A stretch of 32,816 nucleotides of DNA from Desulfobacterales bacterium (GTDB lineage Bacteria > Desulfobacterota > Syntrophobacteria > B119-G9), in contig JALSTM010000240.1 of NCBI GenBank assembly GCA_026983715.1, positions 1-32,816 of the forward strand, read 5' to 3'. Every line of letters starts with the position of its first letter. The stretch's first letter is position 1. The position numbers and the translations under genes were made by a program. Positions 1 to 9,204 of this stretch are shown here, one piece after another. The notes beneath the pieces were generated by a model. It did not search any database and had not been told where the DNA came from. It saw only the letters and a list, made by a program, of their open reading frames with translations.

Positions 1-567
1 ATCGAGCTTAGGGTCAATGTGTGTTGCCTCGTTCATTGCCCTGCCCCAGGCCTTAAATATTGCTTCTATCAGATGATGTGAGTTCTCACCGTACTCGCCG
101 ATAACGTGTAGGGTTATGCCAGCATGGTTTACGAAGGCTCTGAAAAACTCGGGCACCAGTTCCGTTTCAAAGGATCCAATTCGATCTTTTATCTTCGCCG
201 TCCTGTACACGAGGAAAGGTCGATTTGAAATATCCACTGCAACCCTGGCAAGGGCTTCGTCCATGGGGACTATTTGGCTACCATAGCGATTAATCCCACT
301 CTTATCACCCAGCGCCTCTGAAAATGCTCTACCCAGACATATCCCCAGATCTTCCACAGTATGGTGATCGTCTATGTCAGTGTCTCCTCTGGCACTGATG
401 TCAATATCAAAGTTTCCGTGGATGGCAAAAAGCTCTAACATGTGATTCAGGAAGGGGACTGGTGTATCAATAGTACCTTTTCCCGTTCCGTCTATCGCTA
501 ATTTTACTTCTATGCGGGTTTCATCTGTCGATCTTTCAATCCTTGCTTCTCGTATTTTTTTCACCAT
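1..567 (-). CDS. hisB: Imidazoleglycerol-phosphate dehydratase, 3' end cut off
   Basis: HisB dehydrates imidazole glycerol phosphate to imidazole acetol phosphate in cytoplasmic histidine synthesis, using Mn2+ bound by histidine-rich motifs. I translated this by hand from the ATG at 567: 189 codons remain open to the window edge. It shows both signature metal-binding stretches, DIDDHHTVED near residue 67 and GENSHHLIEA near residue 163. The family is about 195 residues long, so only a few C-terminal residues and the stop are missing. It is the monofunctional form, with no phosphatase domain. It starts 16 bp after the selB stop and is probably cotranscribed with it. A GGAG lies 8 bases before the ATG. 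No other his gene is in view; any partners would lie beyond position 1. Confidence 0.96.
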   Translation of the reverse strand, partial: MVKKIREARIERSTDETRIEVKLAIDGTGKGTIDTPVPFLNHMLELFAIHGNFDIDISARGDTDIDDHHTVEDLGICLGRAFSEALGDKSGINRYGSQIVPMDEALARVAVDISNRPFLVYRTAKIKDRIGSFETELVPEFFRAFVNHAGITLHVIGEYGENSHHLIEAIFKAWGRAMNEATHIDPKLD

Positions 568-583
568 TTCCTAGTCTCCGTGA

Positions 584-2500
584 TTATGTCTTGCTCCTAA
601 GCACTCTTTTGTCTCCTACTCGTATTGTAACCCTGGTAGAATCGAAATACTCAAGTAAAGGAATGCTGAATTTCCTGCTTGCCCGGGTGAGTTTCTTAAA
701 TTCAGCAGGGCTGATTTCCCCATGGTCTTCAAGGAACTTAATCAACCTTTCTTTTAAATCTTCCAGGGCTTTCCTATGAAAGTAAAGATCATCTTTTACC
801 TTTACCAGTACTCCTTCTTCCAATAGCAGGTCAAGAACATCGTACTTAACTTTTGTTTCACCGGGAATTTGCGTGGCAACTTCCTTGAAAAAAGGTGGTG
901 TAAGACCAGATTGCAAGTACTGTTTTTCGATTTCTTTCTTTATTTTTTCCTCGTTCTTTCCAAGGTCAAGCTTGTGGGAAGCCAGCCTTACCCATTCTTT
1001 ATCCTGGATAAGGATTCCTTCCTTGGATAGCAGCAAAAGTACCTGGTTAAAAAGCTTGCTTTCAAGCCAAGGAGGCATCTTCGATCCTAGTTCTTCTTTT
1101 CCGAGTCCGGGCTTGAGTGGATTTTCACGGTGGAAACGCTCAAGGGTATCAACTATCATTTTTTTCGCCATGTCCACCGCATCCCGGCAAACCATCTTCT
1201 GTGATTCTCTGTCGTAAAGTAGAGCTTGGCCGTCACTCAGAGCCTTTTGCCAATGTTTTTCAAAAACCTTCGGCGGAAGGTTTGTCCTGATTGCAAGTTC
1301 TGTCCTACTTATTCCTTTAAGGCCAACTTCTTTGAGATGCCAGAAAAACGCGTCTTCGGCTGTTCCTTCGTCCAGTATTTGCAAGCTTTCGACAACTCTT
1401 TTCAGCTCCCCCTTATGCTTTCTCGGAAGAGGATTCAGGATGTGGCCACCTCCAATGGTTCTAATGGGGGAATAGGATCGAAGAATATACCTGTCGCCGG
1501 CCAGAGTTGTGGTGGGTTTATCCATTCTGAACTGAACGTAGGCCGCTTCACCCGGTGCGAGTTCATCCTGGCCAAGTATCACCACGGTGGTGATAATCTC
1601 CGTTGTGCCGATATGGAGGCGTGCTTTTGACCTATTCTTTAGTGGTTTTGTATTGCTTGCAAGATACTCAAAATAGGCGTCCACCATGTATGTTGGTATA
1701 AGCGAGCCTGGAGTTGCCACCACGTTGCCCCGTTCTATGGAAGACTTCTCTAGACCTTGCAAGTTAATAGCAGTCCTCTGACCCGAGTAAACTTCGTTAA
1801 CTTCGGTGTTGTGAACCTGAAGCCCCCGAACCTTCGACTCCAGACCCTGCGGGTAAACCATTACTGGATCGCCTACTTTTAGATGACCGGAAAGAGATGT
1901 GCCAGTCACCACGGTTCCAAAACCTTTTATCGTGAAAACTCGGTCAATAAATAACCTGAAATTTCCGGTGCTCGGTCTTGGTTCCACTGAATCAACCAGT
2001 TTTTGAAGCTCAGAAAGCAACTCGTTGAGACCTTCATCTTCGGTTGCGGAAACGGAAATTATGGGAGCACCGTCAAGGAAAGTACCTTTGAGAAAGTCTC
2101 TCACGTCTTCCTTGACAAGATCAAGCCAATCAGGGTCATCTACCAGGTCGGTTTTCGTGAGAACCACCAGTCCTTTTTTGACCTTTAACAATTCACAGAT
2201 TTCAAGATGTTCCCTTGTTTGGGGCATTACTCCTTCATCTGCCGCCACGACAAGAGCCACTATGTCTATTCCGGTGGCACCTGCCACCATGTGTTTGACA
2301 AACTTCTCGTGTCCCGGAACGTCAACTACACCGATCATCTCTCCACTGGGTAATTTCAGGGAGGCAAATCCTAACTCGATGGTAATACCCCGAATTTTCT
2401 CTTCCTTGAGTCGGTCGGTATCAATTCCCGTTAGAGCCTTAACAAGAGTAGTTTTACCGTGATCGATGTGCCCCGCAGTCCCGAGGATAACCTGCTTCAT
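584..2500 (-). CDS. selB: Selenocysteine-specific translation elongation factor SelB
   Basis: SelB is the dedicated EF-Tu-like GTPase that carries Sec-tRNA to UGA codons marked by a SECIS hairpin. The 638-residue length is normal for the family. The GTPase motifs are all present: G1 [12 protein letters not shown] near residue 7, G2 RGITIELGF near 38, G3 [12 protein letters not shown] near 60, and G4 TKTD near 115. Translation-factor beta-barrel domains follow, then about 270 residues that would form the winged-helix repeats that read SECIS. An AAAGGA lies upstream of the ATG. It sits between rng and hisB. No selA, selC or selD is visible here, and no UGA-interrupted reading frame was recognised in this window. 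Confidence 0.96.
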   Translation of the reverse strand: MKQVILGTAGHIDHGKTTLVKALTGIDTDRLKEEKIRGITIELGFASLKLPSGEMIGVVDVPGHEKFVKHMVAGATGIDIVALVVAADEGVMPQTREHLEICELLKVKKGLVVLTKTDLVDDPDWLDLVKEDVRDFLKGTFLDGAPIISVSATEDEGLNELLSELQKLVDSVEPRPSTGNFRLFIDRVFTIKGFGTVVTGTSLSGHLKVGDPVMVYPQGLESKVRGLQVHNTEVNEVYSGQRTAINLQGLEKSSIERGNVVATPGSLIPTYMVDAYFEYLASNTKPLKNRSKARLHIGTTEIITTVVILGQDELAPGEAAYVQFRMDKPTTTLAGDRYILRSYSPIRTIGGGHILNPLPRKHKGELKRVVESLQILDEGTAEDAFFWHLKEVGLKGISRTELAIRTNLPPKVFEKHWQKALSDGQALLYDRESQKMVCRDAVDMAKKMIVDTLERFHRENPLKPGLGKEELGSKMPPWLESKLFNQVLLLLSKEGILIQDKEWVRLASHKLDLGKNEEKIKKEIEKQYLQSGLTPPFFKEVATQIPGETKVKYDVLDLLLEEGVLVKVKDDLYFHRKALEDLKERLIKFLEDHGEISPAEFKKLTRASRKFSIPLLEYFDSTRVTIRVGDKRVLRSKT

Positions 2501-2555
2501 TATCTTTCCTTTGTATTGAGCTATCGACTTTTGCTGGATCTAACACTTTTGACTT

Positions 2556-2775
2556 CCCACGGTTATGTAAGAAGTTCAAGACCCAGTCTGGTTTATTATA
2601 CTCTCCAATTAGTACATTGCAAGCTCTGTGGTGAACAAATCAGGGCACAAGAGAAACCGATGAAACAGTTTTGTGACAAGCCCTGATGGCTCAACCCACG
2701 GTTAAAAACCGTGGGTTAAAGGGATATAGTTACCCGGGGGAATGAACAGGTTAGCCCGCGGTTTCAACCGTGGGT
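2556..2775. repeat. Cluster of CCCACGGTT palindromes between rng and selB
   Basis: The 283-bp gap holds repeated copies of one 9-mer. CCCACGGTT occurs at 2556-2564 and 2695-2703, and its reverse complement AACCGTGGG at 2707-2715 and 2766-2774. The second and third copies form a perfect 11-bp stem (2693-2703 with 2707-2717) around a 3-base AAA loop. A second hairpin pairs 2755-2763 with 2766-2774 through one G.T wobble. Such hairpins could act as a processing or partial termination site in the rng-selB-hisB transcript, or be REP-like or mobile-element remnants. No T-run follows either hairpin on the minus strand, so a classical terminator is unlikely. No convincing gene was found in the gap. 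Confidence 0.75.
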
Positions 2776-2783
2776 ATGGGGAT

Positions 2784-4310
2784 CTATTCCCGTTCAAAGT
2801 CTAGAACTCCATCTTCGGGAAGCTTTGTAGGGTCACTTTCCACAAAGATTGTAAGGTTGTACTGGTTTTCAAGCTTTACCAGATCGTTTCGTTTCTTGTT
2901 TAACAGGTAATCTGCAACAGGTGGGGGAACGCTAACAAATATGCGGGTAATTTTCGTATTACTGCACAGCCCATGGCGCATTTGCCTGAGAAAATCGAGA
3001 GCAACGGTTTCAGGGGATCTTATCCTTCCGGTGCCTTTGCAATATTTGCACGGTATCATGGTGCCGAATTCGATGGAAGAGTGAAGGTGCTGGCGGGCAA
3101 TTTCAAGCAAACCAAACTTTGAGATTCTTCCGATTTCGACCTTTGCCTTGTCCTTTTTGAATCCGTCCCTCACCTTTTTTTCTACTGCCCTCTTGTGCTT
3201 GTTATCCTTCATATCGATGAAATCAATTACGGTTAGCCCCCCAAGATCTCGCAAGCGGAGCTGTCGTGGAATCTCAGATGCAGCGTCGAGGTTAACCCTG
3301 TAAGCTGTTTCTTCCTGGTCTATCTCGCTTGTCATCCTGCCGGAATTCACGTCAATGGCAACCAGTGCCTCCGTTTTCTCTATCACGAGGTAAGCACCAG
3401 TAGTTAGCGGAACTTTTTTATCAAATATAGATTTAATCTGGTCTTCCAGACCGTATTTAACGAAAATGGGTTCATTGCCCCTGTATAGCTTTACAATTCG
3501 CTTTCTTCGAGGGCTTATAATTCCGAGGAACTCCTTGATGGTCTTATGAATCTCCTTGTTATCAACTATGATTGCTTTTACATCGCTGGTAAAGTGGTCC
3601 CTTATGACCCTGATGCCCAGATCCTGTTCCTTGTAGACCAGTGACGGTGCAGGGAGTTTTTGCGCACGCTTCTTTATTTCTTCCCAGAGACGGAGAAGGT
3701 ACCTAAGGTCTCTCGTTATTTCTCGCTTGGTACGGTTCTCGCCAGCTGTTCGGAGTATGACACCTATCTCCTCTGGCAGGGTCAACTTGTTCAAGATATC
3801 CCGTAACCTGGCACGCTTTTTTTCATCCGTTATTTTGCGAGAAATACCACGGTGCGGACGGCCCGGCATAAGAACCAGGTAACTCCCCGGGATAGATAAA
3901 TACGTCGTGAGTGCCGCACCCTTGCTTCCAACTTCCTCCTTGACTACTTGTACTAAGACTTCCTGGCCTTTTTTTATCAAGTCCTGTATACCAACGCCCC
4001 CGGAAGTAGATTTTCCCGTCCTGGACGAATGATTTTTTTTCGCGTGGGTTTCAACTGAATCTGGCGAGATGGCAAAATACTCGGGGTGGATTTCACTCAA
4101 TGGCAAAAAACCGTTTTTCTCCGCACCAAAATTAACAAAAACAGCCTCGAGACTGGGTTGAACGTTTACTACTGTTCCCTTGTAAATATTACCTACTATT
4201 TGTTTCTTGAATGCAGTCTCTATGAAAAAATCCTGAAGAATCTTGTTTTCGGTTATGGCAACCCGAAATTCTTCAGGATCAGTGGCGTTAATAATGATCT
4301 GTGATGGCAT
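2784..4310 (-). CDS. rng: Ribonuclease G/E family endoribonuclease
   Basis: This is a cytoplasmic single-strand endoribonuclease acting in rRNA maturation and mRNA turnover. It is 508 residues, RNase G size, without the long RNase E C-terminal scaffold. An S1 domain spans about residues 38-125 (GNIYKGTVVNVQPSLEAVFV). The catalytic DNase I-like region carries the two metal-binding aspartates in VAIDVNSGR and in VIDFIDM. The Zn-link appears as CKYCKGTG near residue 425, giving the CxxC pair that dimerises the enzyme. The ATG was chosen because the start MPSQIIINAT leads directly into the S1 region; GGAAAG lies about 11 bases upstream, which is rather far. It is 79 bp downstream of the dehydratase-like gene, with no terminator between them. 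Confidence 0.95.
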   Translation of the reverse strand: MPSQIIINATDPEEFRVAITENKILQDFFIETAFKKQIVGNIYKGTVVNVQPSLEAVFVNFGAEKNGFLPLSEIHPEYFAISPDSVETHAKKNHSSRTGKSTSGGVGIQDLIKKGQEVLVQVVKEEVGSKGAALTTYLSIPGSYLVLMPGRPHRGISRKITDEKKRARLRDILNKLTLPEEIGVILRTAGENRTKREITRDLRYLLRLWEEIKKRAQKLPAPSLVYKEQDLGIRVIRDHFTSDVKAIIVDNKEIHKTIKEFLGIISPRRKRIVKLYRGNEPIFVKYGLEDQIKSIFDKKVPLTTGAYLVIEKTEALVAIDVNSGRMTSEIDQEETAYRVNLDAASEIPRQLRLRDLGGLTVIDFIDMKDNKHKRAVEKKVRDGFKKDKAKVEIGRISKFGLLEIARQHLHSSIEFGTMIPCKYCKGTGRIRSPETVALDFLRQMRHGLCSNTKITRIFVSVPPPVADYLLNKKRNDLVKLENQYNLTIFVESDPTKLPEDGVLDFERE

Positions 4311-4389
4311 ACAAAGTAATTCTTTCCTTTCTAAAAGACTTTAAGTGCAGATTATCAAAAATGAAAATATTTTTACCATATTTTCTGTT

Positions 4390-5805
4390 CTATTGGATCA
4401 ACCATTCTGAAAAATACCAGTCTTTTCCAGAATGATAACGATAGGCAGTGCCATTTTCTCTCTGTTTTTTCTGATGTTGATATGCCTGGTACATGAACGT
4501 TCTTACGATTGCATCACGGTTTGGCTGGTAAGTTCCGTCGTATGCGGAATCGATGTACGGAATTCGAAGTTTTTGCAAAAGCGGCTTCAGAACTGCAGAA
4601 GTGGCGGTACTTGGCATACAGGTAAACGGGAAAACATTTACAACGCCGTTGAAACCGTGTTCAGCATAGGCAAGAGCCCCCGCTATGCTGAGGGCTGCCT
4701 CGGTGCCCACGTCGAAGCAAAAAAGTTTTCTGGGCCCGAGTTTATCCTCGAGCGGTCCGATCGCATGATCGGGACTAATGTCCAGTTCAATACGTGCAGC
4801 CCTGTAAACCTGACCCTGGCGCCATAGTTGGTAGTAATACTCGATGACACTTTTACTCCATCTTTTAAGAGTACTGTAGAAGTCTTTCCATTGCCCGAGT
4901 CTAAGAGCCATTTTCCACTTCTGTCGAGCCTTTAAAGCCGTATCGTATGTAATGTAGTTTATCCATTCCGACATAGAAGCGTTTACCACTTCACCCCCGT
5001 ATTTTTCAATCAACCTAATGATGTCCTGGTTAGACTTGGTATGACATCTGAGATATATTTCTCCCACAATCCCAATTCTTGGTTTCCTGGGAATACCGGG
5101 GTCGATCAAATTCCTGGCTTCGTATACTAGTTCCCTTAACGTTTTTCGTATGGTTGGAAAATCTTTTTTATGTCCGCACTCTTCAATCACCCGGGCCATG
5201 GTTTCCAGGCCTTCTTCGTAAAGGCGATCCATGGCACCACTTTCTTTTTCGTAGGGGCGTACTCTCCAGAGTGTCCTATCCCAGACGTCTCCTGCCACCA
5301 TGGCAACGTAGGCGGTTCTCCTGAAATGCCTGGCCTTCTCAGCGGGCAGAAGCCCACCTATGGCGTAGCCATCCTTAGTTGAGAGATAAGCTATGGGGAC
5401 TTGCTGAAATTCCGGGAAGCTGTCGAGAACAATTCGCTGGAGCTTGTTATACATGCCAAATCGGCATGGGCCATCTGCTTCCGGCAGAAAATACACGTAC
5501 CTGGAAGCATCAAAAGCATCTCCGAGCCTCTCTTTTTCCTTCATTAAATGGTACAGAATGTCTCCGAGCGTAACCTGGCACGGAAAGCATTCTTTTCCGG
5601 AAGTAAATTCCTTGCCCAGCTTCAATCCGGTGTAGGTTTCCATTATTTGGGCATTTACGCCGAAGCTTCTGAAGGTTGCAGCAAGCAAATACTCGCTTGC
5701 CTTGCTCATTTCCGGAAGGAGCAATGTTTTACCGGTTACGTCGAAGCGACCGACTTTCTCCAAGAGGGAAGCGAATGTTGCATAGTTTATTACTTTTCCG
5801 TCCAT
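4390..5805 (-). CDS. 2-hydroxyacyl-CoA dehydratase-like protein (COG3581 type)
   Basis: A 471-residue protein related to the D-component (HgdAB/BcrBC-like) side of ATP-driven anaerobic dehydratases and reductases. The reaction of this subfamily is not assigned. Conserved cysteines that could ligate an Fe-S cluster are C73 and C76 (GKECFPC), C114 (ADGPCRFGMY) and C396 (FPFTCMPST). The reading frame is open to a GTG at 5823 that directly abuts the activase stop, but the ATG at 5805 has GAGGT upstream at good spacing and is preferred. The gene follows its putative activator by 18 bp, so the two are almost certainly cotranscribed and work together. Substrate unknown; anaerobic, oxygen-sensitive chemistry is inferred from family relationships. 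Confidence 0.85.
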   Translation of the reverse strand: MDGKVINYATFASLLEKVGRFDVTGKTLLLPEMSKASEYLLAATFRSFGVNAQIMETYTGLKLGKEFTSGKECFPCQVTLGDILYHLMKEKERLGDAFDASRYVYFLPEADGPCRFGMYNKLQRIVLDSFPEFQQVPIAYLSTKDGYAIGGLLPAEKARHFRRTAYVAMVAGDVWDRTLWRVRPYEKESGAMDRLYEEGLETMARVIEECGHKKDFPTIRKTLRELVYEARNLIDPGIPRKPRIGIVGEIYLRCHTKSNQDIIRLIEKYGGEVVNASMSEWINYITYDTALKARQKWKMALRLGQWKDFYSTLKRWSKSVIEYYYQLWRQGQVYRAARIELDISPDHAIGPLEDKLGPRKLFCFDVGTEAALSIAGALAYAEHGFNGVVNVFPFTCMPSTATSAVLKPLLQKLRIPYIDSAYDGTYQPNRDAIVRTFMYQAYQHQKKQRENGTAYRYHSGKDWYFSEWLIQ

Positions 5806-5823
5806 ACCATACCTCAATCGCAC

Positions 5824-8800
5824 TTATATGGCTTTTAACAAGGGTTTTTCAAGGTGTTTCTGATGTACATTTTGAACCACGTTATTAAACGCCTCCACCC
5901 GGGTCATCATCCCGGCAACAGCGGAATGTTCATCGAGTTCAAGAAGCAGGTACGGTTTTCCGTCCATCACGTGGTTGTAGAAATGTTCAATAAAAGAGTC
6001 AGCACCACAACTAAAATTGGTCAAATGTAACCCGTAAAAATGAGGGGTTGTCTTCACCAGCTTGGCTGCTCTCAGGATTCTTGCACCGAGCCCCCAGTAC
6101 ATGTTTGGAAAATCAGAGAGATCAATACCGGATAAATCTAGGAAATCCAGGGGAATCGCCCTGATTCCCAGTTTTGACAGGTGCCTCCCAAGCCTTAGGT
6201 TCAATCTCTCATCATAAAGATTATAAGGTCGCCCGCTTACAATCCAGATGGGGTTCTCACCGGTTTCTTCTTCAAGAAATTCTTCACCTATTTCTCTGAG
6301 CTTCCTGGTAAACTCCTGTTGCCTTTCTAGACCGATCCCCAAGGCCTCTTCGACCCTAGTTCTTTTTACCTTGAGACGCGGGAAGATACCATCGTGAACC
6401 TGTCTGACAAGGGCGGGGAATTCGTCTTTTAGATAGACTGTTGGATTTATAATTCTCCTTTCATCAAGTCCCAACGCCGCTTTAACGAGATACTGGCTGC
6501 TTTGAACCAGCGGGCAAAAGAACCCTGATTCCTTTTCAAGTAGCGCCGGCATATTAATCATGTTCGGCAAAAAGAGATAATAGGCATAACGGGAGAGAAA
6601 TTTCACGTGCCCGTGGAACACTTTCACGGGGAAGCAAGTTTCGGCAGTCATCGATTCAATCCCGATGCGGGCGAGCCTGTTGTTTGTTTTCGGGCTCAAA
6701 AGTACCCTGAAACCGAGTTCCGAGAAAAAGCTCGCCCAGAGTATCCCCCATTCCCAGAACGGAAGAGCAAGTGGAATACCTATGGTATGAGGATCGGGGC
6801 TTTGTGGCGGTTCAGCCAGGTCAGACAACTGCTCGGCTTTTTCAAAAAGAAGTTCCTCGAAGATTTCTTCTCTTACTTTGAAGAAATTTTTTGTCCTTGG
6901 ACCGGTAGCTTGAGCCATTTCATAACGGCCGCAATCCCCGCCCCAGATGCTTTTCCTTTTGCCAAACCTGTATATTTTTAGTTTACACTCGTTGTGACAG
7001 CGAGGATCTGCACGGCATACCTTCTCCGTGTACGTAACTTTCATGTTAATAAGTTCTTCCAGGGATCGGCTTTTGCTTTCCAGCATTCCCGCCTGACGCT
7101 GCTTTTCCCGTACTGCCAGTGCAGCCCCAAAAGCCCCCATAACTTCACGGTTAGGCGGAACAATTAGTTCCCTGTTTAAAACCTTTTCAAAAGCGGCGAC
7201 AATTCCTTTGTTCAGGGACGGTCCGCCAAGGAACATTATCTTCTGACCTATCTTTCGCTTACCCACCACTCGATTCAGATAGTTGTGAACGATTGCATAA
7301 CAGAGCCCAGCAATTAAATCGTTAATTCTGGCTCCCTTTTGCGCGTAGGAAACTAGATCGGATTCCATGAAAACGGTACAACGCTCGGCAAGGCTAATAG
7401 GACTTTGGGAAGAGAGGGCAATTTCCTGGAATTCTCCGACAATGTTGATCTTCAACTTGTTAGCCAATTCATGAAGAAAGCTCCCAGTTCCAGCCGCACA
7501 TACCTTGTTCATGTCAAAATCCAGGGGATAGGTGTTTTGTATGCGAATGTATTTGGAATCCTGCCCACCTATTTCAAAAACGGTGTCTACCGTCGGATCT
7601 ATCTCTACAGCACCTCTCGCGTGCGCCGTTATCTCATCAATGATTAAATCTGCATTGACAAAATCTCCCACCACATTTCGGCCGGACCCGGTTGTGGCAA
7701 CGCCTCTTATTTTCACCCAGCCATCTATCTCTTTATCCAGCACTCTTAGCAACTTTTGCGTTACTTCTATAGGTTTGCCCTGGGTTTGTACGTATTGCTT
7801 GTGAATTATCTTTCCGTGGTCATCGATAAGAGCATACTTAGTCGTGGTAGACCCGATATCAATCCCTAGGTAAACAGTGATGGGCGGATCGTAAGCCTTT
7901 TTAGCCGGGGTGAGCTCTTTACTTGGGTTAAATTTTGTTTTTTCGAGCCGGAGTACCGGGGCTCTAGGGAACTCTTCTGCTGTCTCACCAACCTTTGCCA
8001 TCTTTTCAAGGGACGGTTTGCATTTCCACCCGCATCTCTGGGCATGGAGGGCAGCGCCTAGTGCCCCAACTGATGTGTGGTGTTTGGGAACGATCAAATC
8101 AGGGTAATAGTGTCGAAAAGCCTTTACCTGTAGAGCGTTGCTCGCAACTCCACCAATAAAAATTATGGGACTCTCAAGCTTCTGGTTCGACACGATGGTA
8201 CTAATGTAGTTTGCCGCGTTACCGTAATGAAGGCCGGCGATTATATTTTCCAGGCTTTCACCCTTGTTCTGGAGGTGGATCATGTCTGATTTGGTAAAAA
8301 CGGTGCAACGACATGCAACAGGGGCCGGATCGTTACTTTTCATCCCTAGTTCTATGAAATCTTTGAGAGTTTTTTCTATGTGGTCGAAGGAAAAATCGAT
8401 TTCTTCGCCATAAATCGATGAAGAAAGACGCTCTGCCTGCTGGTCAATAAAAGACCCGGTTCCTGAAGCACACGGACCGTTCATGGTAAAAGATTCAAGT
8501 TCCCAGTCTCCATCGTGATAAGCAATTCTAAATAGGCATGCATCCTGCCCACCCATGCTGATGATCGTCCTAACGCCAGGCACAAGGTGGCATGCTCCCA
8601 CCACCTGGGTTATCGAGTCAAACTCGTACGGAATATCAAGCTTCTCACTTATAACCTTTCCATGATTTCCGGTGATGGACACTGAACGTATTTTTTCACG
8701 AGAGAAGTCCCGGTACACCTTACCAATAATCTTCTGGACTTCTTCCATGAAACGCCCAAAGTGTCTCAGGTACGGATATTCTTTAACAATTTCTCCTTCT

Positions 8801-8859
8801 TCGCCTATCACAACGCAATTAATACTTACCGAACCAATATCTATTCCTACGTCTAACAT
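5824..8859 (-). CDS. Tandem BcrA/BadF/HgdC-type ATPase plus DUF2229, dehydratase activase
   Basis: A 1011-residue cytoplasmic protein. HgdC-family activases hydrolyse ATP to push a low-potential electron into a dehydratase or reductase partner. Two ASKHA ATPase repeats are seen. The first (residues 1-275) starts DVGIDIGS and has GGQD at 104, CASGTGSF with C130, and CTVF with C185. The second (about 328-600) starts LGIDIGSTTTK and has GGQD at 431, CAAGTGSF with C454, and CTVF with C494. In dimeric HgdC the equivalent two cysteines per subunit hold one bridging [4Fe-4S] cluster, so this chain looks like a covalent dimer. A DUF2229-like C-terminal part with a cysteine-rich entry (CRADPRCHNEC) follows from about residue 640. 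GAGGT precedes the ATG. It leads the minus-strand operon. Confidence 0.9.
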   Translation of the reverse strand: MLDVGIDIGSVSINCVVIGEEGEIVKEYPYLRHFGRFMEEVQKIIGKVYRDFSREKIRSVSITGNHGKVISEKLDIPYEFDSITQVVGACHLVPGVRTIISMGGQDACLFRIAYHDGDWELESFTMNGPCASGTGSFIDQQAERLSSSIYGEEIDFSFDHIEKTLKDFIELGMKSNDPAPVACRCTVFTKSDMIHLQNKGESLENIIAGLHYGNAANYISTIVSNQKLESPIIFIGGVASNALQVKAFRHYYPDLIVPKHHTSVGALGAALHAQRCGWKCKPSLEKMAKVGETAEEFPRAPVLRLEKTKFNPSKELTPAKKAYDPPITVYLGIDIGSTTTKYALIDDHGKIIHKQYVQTQGKPIEVTQKLLRVLDKEIDGWVKIRGVATTGSGRNVVGDFVNADLIIDEITAHARGAVEIDPTVDTVFEIGGQDSKYIRIQNTYPLDFDMNKVCAAGTGSFLHELANKLKINIVGEFQEIALSSQSPISLAERCTVFMESDLVSYAQKGARINDLIAGLCYAIVHNYLNRVVGKRKIGQKIMFLGGPSLNKGIVAAFEKVLNRELIVPPNREVMGAFGAALAVREKQRQAGMLESKSRSLEELINMKVTYTEKVCRADPRCHNECKLKIYRFGKRKSIWGGDCGRYEMAQATGPRTKNFFKVREEIFEELLFEKAEQLSDLAEPPQSPDPHTIGIPLALPFWEWGILWASFFSELGFRVLLSPKTNNRLARIGIESMTAETCFPVKVFHGHVKFLSRYAYYLFLPNMINMPALLEKESGFFCPLVQSSQYLVKAALGLDERRIINPTVYLKDEFPALVRQVHDGIFPRLKVKRTRVEEALGIGLERQQEFTRKLREIGEEFLEEETGENPIWIVSGRPYNLYDERLNLRLGRHLSKLGIRAIPLDFLDLSGIDLSDFPNMYWGLGARILRAAKLVKTTPHFYGLHLTNFSCGADSFIEHFYNHVMDGKPYLLLELDEHSAVAGMMTRVEAFNNVVQNVHQKHLEKPLLKAI

Positions 8860-9025
8860 GGCTTTACCTCGACCTGGATAATCTGGTTAATGGGGAAGTA
8901 TACTGGTTGAAAGACTTTGTGTATCATTACTTTATGAGCGATCATTAAAGGTTTAATAATAAGTACCTGCTCATATTTGCCAACGTACACAATTTCATGA
9001 AAGGGTTAAAATAAGATTTTAAACA

Positions 9026-9054
9026 AAATTAAGAATTTAGAATTATCTTGTCAA
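9026..9054 (-). promoter_or_regulatory. Candidate sigma-70 promoter of the activase operon
   Basis: Read on the minus strand, TTGACA (9054-9049) is followed by a 17-base spacer and TAATTT (9031-9026). The -35 is perfect but the -10 matches TATAAT at only three positions. It lies about 170 bp upstream of the activase ATG. The rest of the 8860-9204 gap is AT-rich and holds the possible ilvD leader at 9083-9136. Confidence 0.45.
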
Positions 9055-9082
9055 CATAATTCTTTCTGGTAAAAGGTAGCTA

Positions 9083-9136
9083 TGTTCTACGGCGAGCTTC
9101 GTTCGCCCCTTTTCCCCTTGCTATCGAAGACTTAAT
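9083..9136 (+). CDS. Possible 17-residue leader peptide upstream of ilvD
   Basis: The short frame MFYGELRSPLFPLLSKT ends in TAA and has AAAGG six bases before its ATG. Four of its 17 codons are leucine, in a cluster near the end, as expected of a branched-chain amino acid attenuation leader. A 7-bp stem (GGCGAGC with GTTCGCC, one G.T pair) forms inside it around a TTC loop. I see no strong GC-rich terminator followed by T's before ilvD, so attenuation is only a possibility. The frame could be chance. Confidence 0.3.
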
Positions 9137-9204
9137 GAATTAAACATAACCTAAAAATTTAAAAACTTCACCATGTTTCTTTAACATAGAAGGGAGCCGC
9201 TGCC

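Noticed and set aside
2501-2692. Possible selC (selenocysteine tRNA) beside selB
   Set aside because: No long acceptor stem, TTCGA loop or CCA-like end could be found on either strand.
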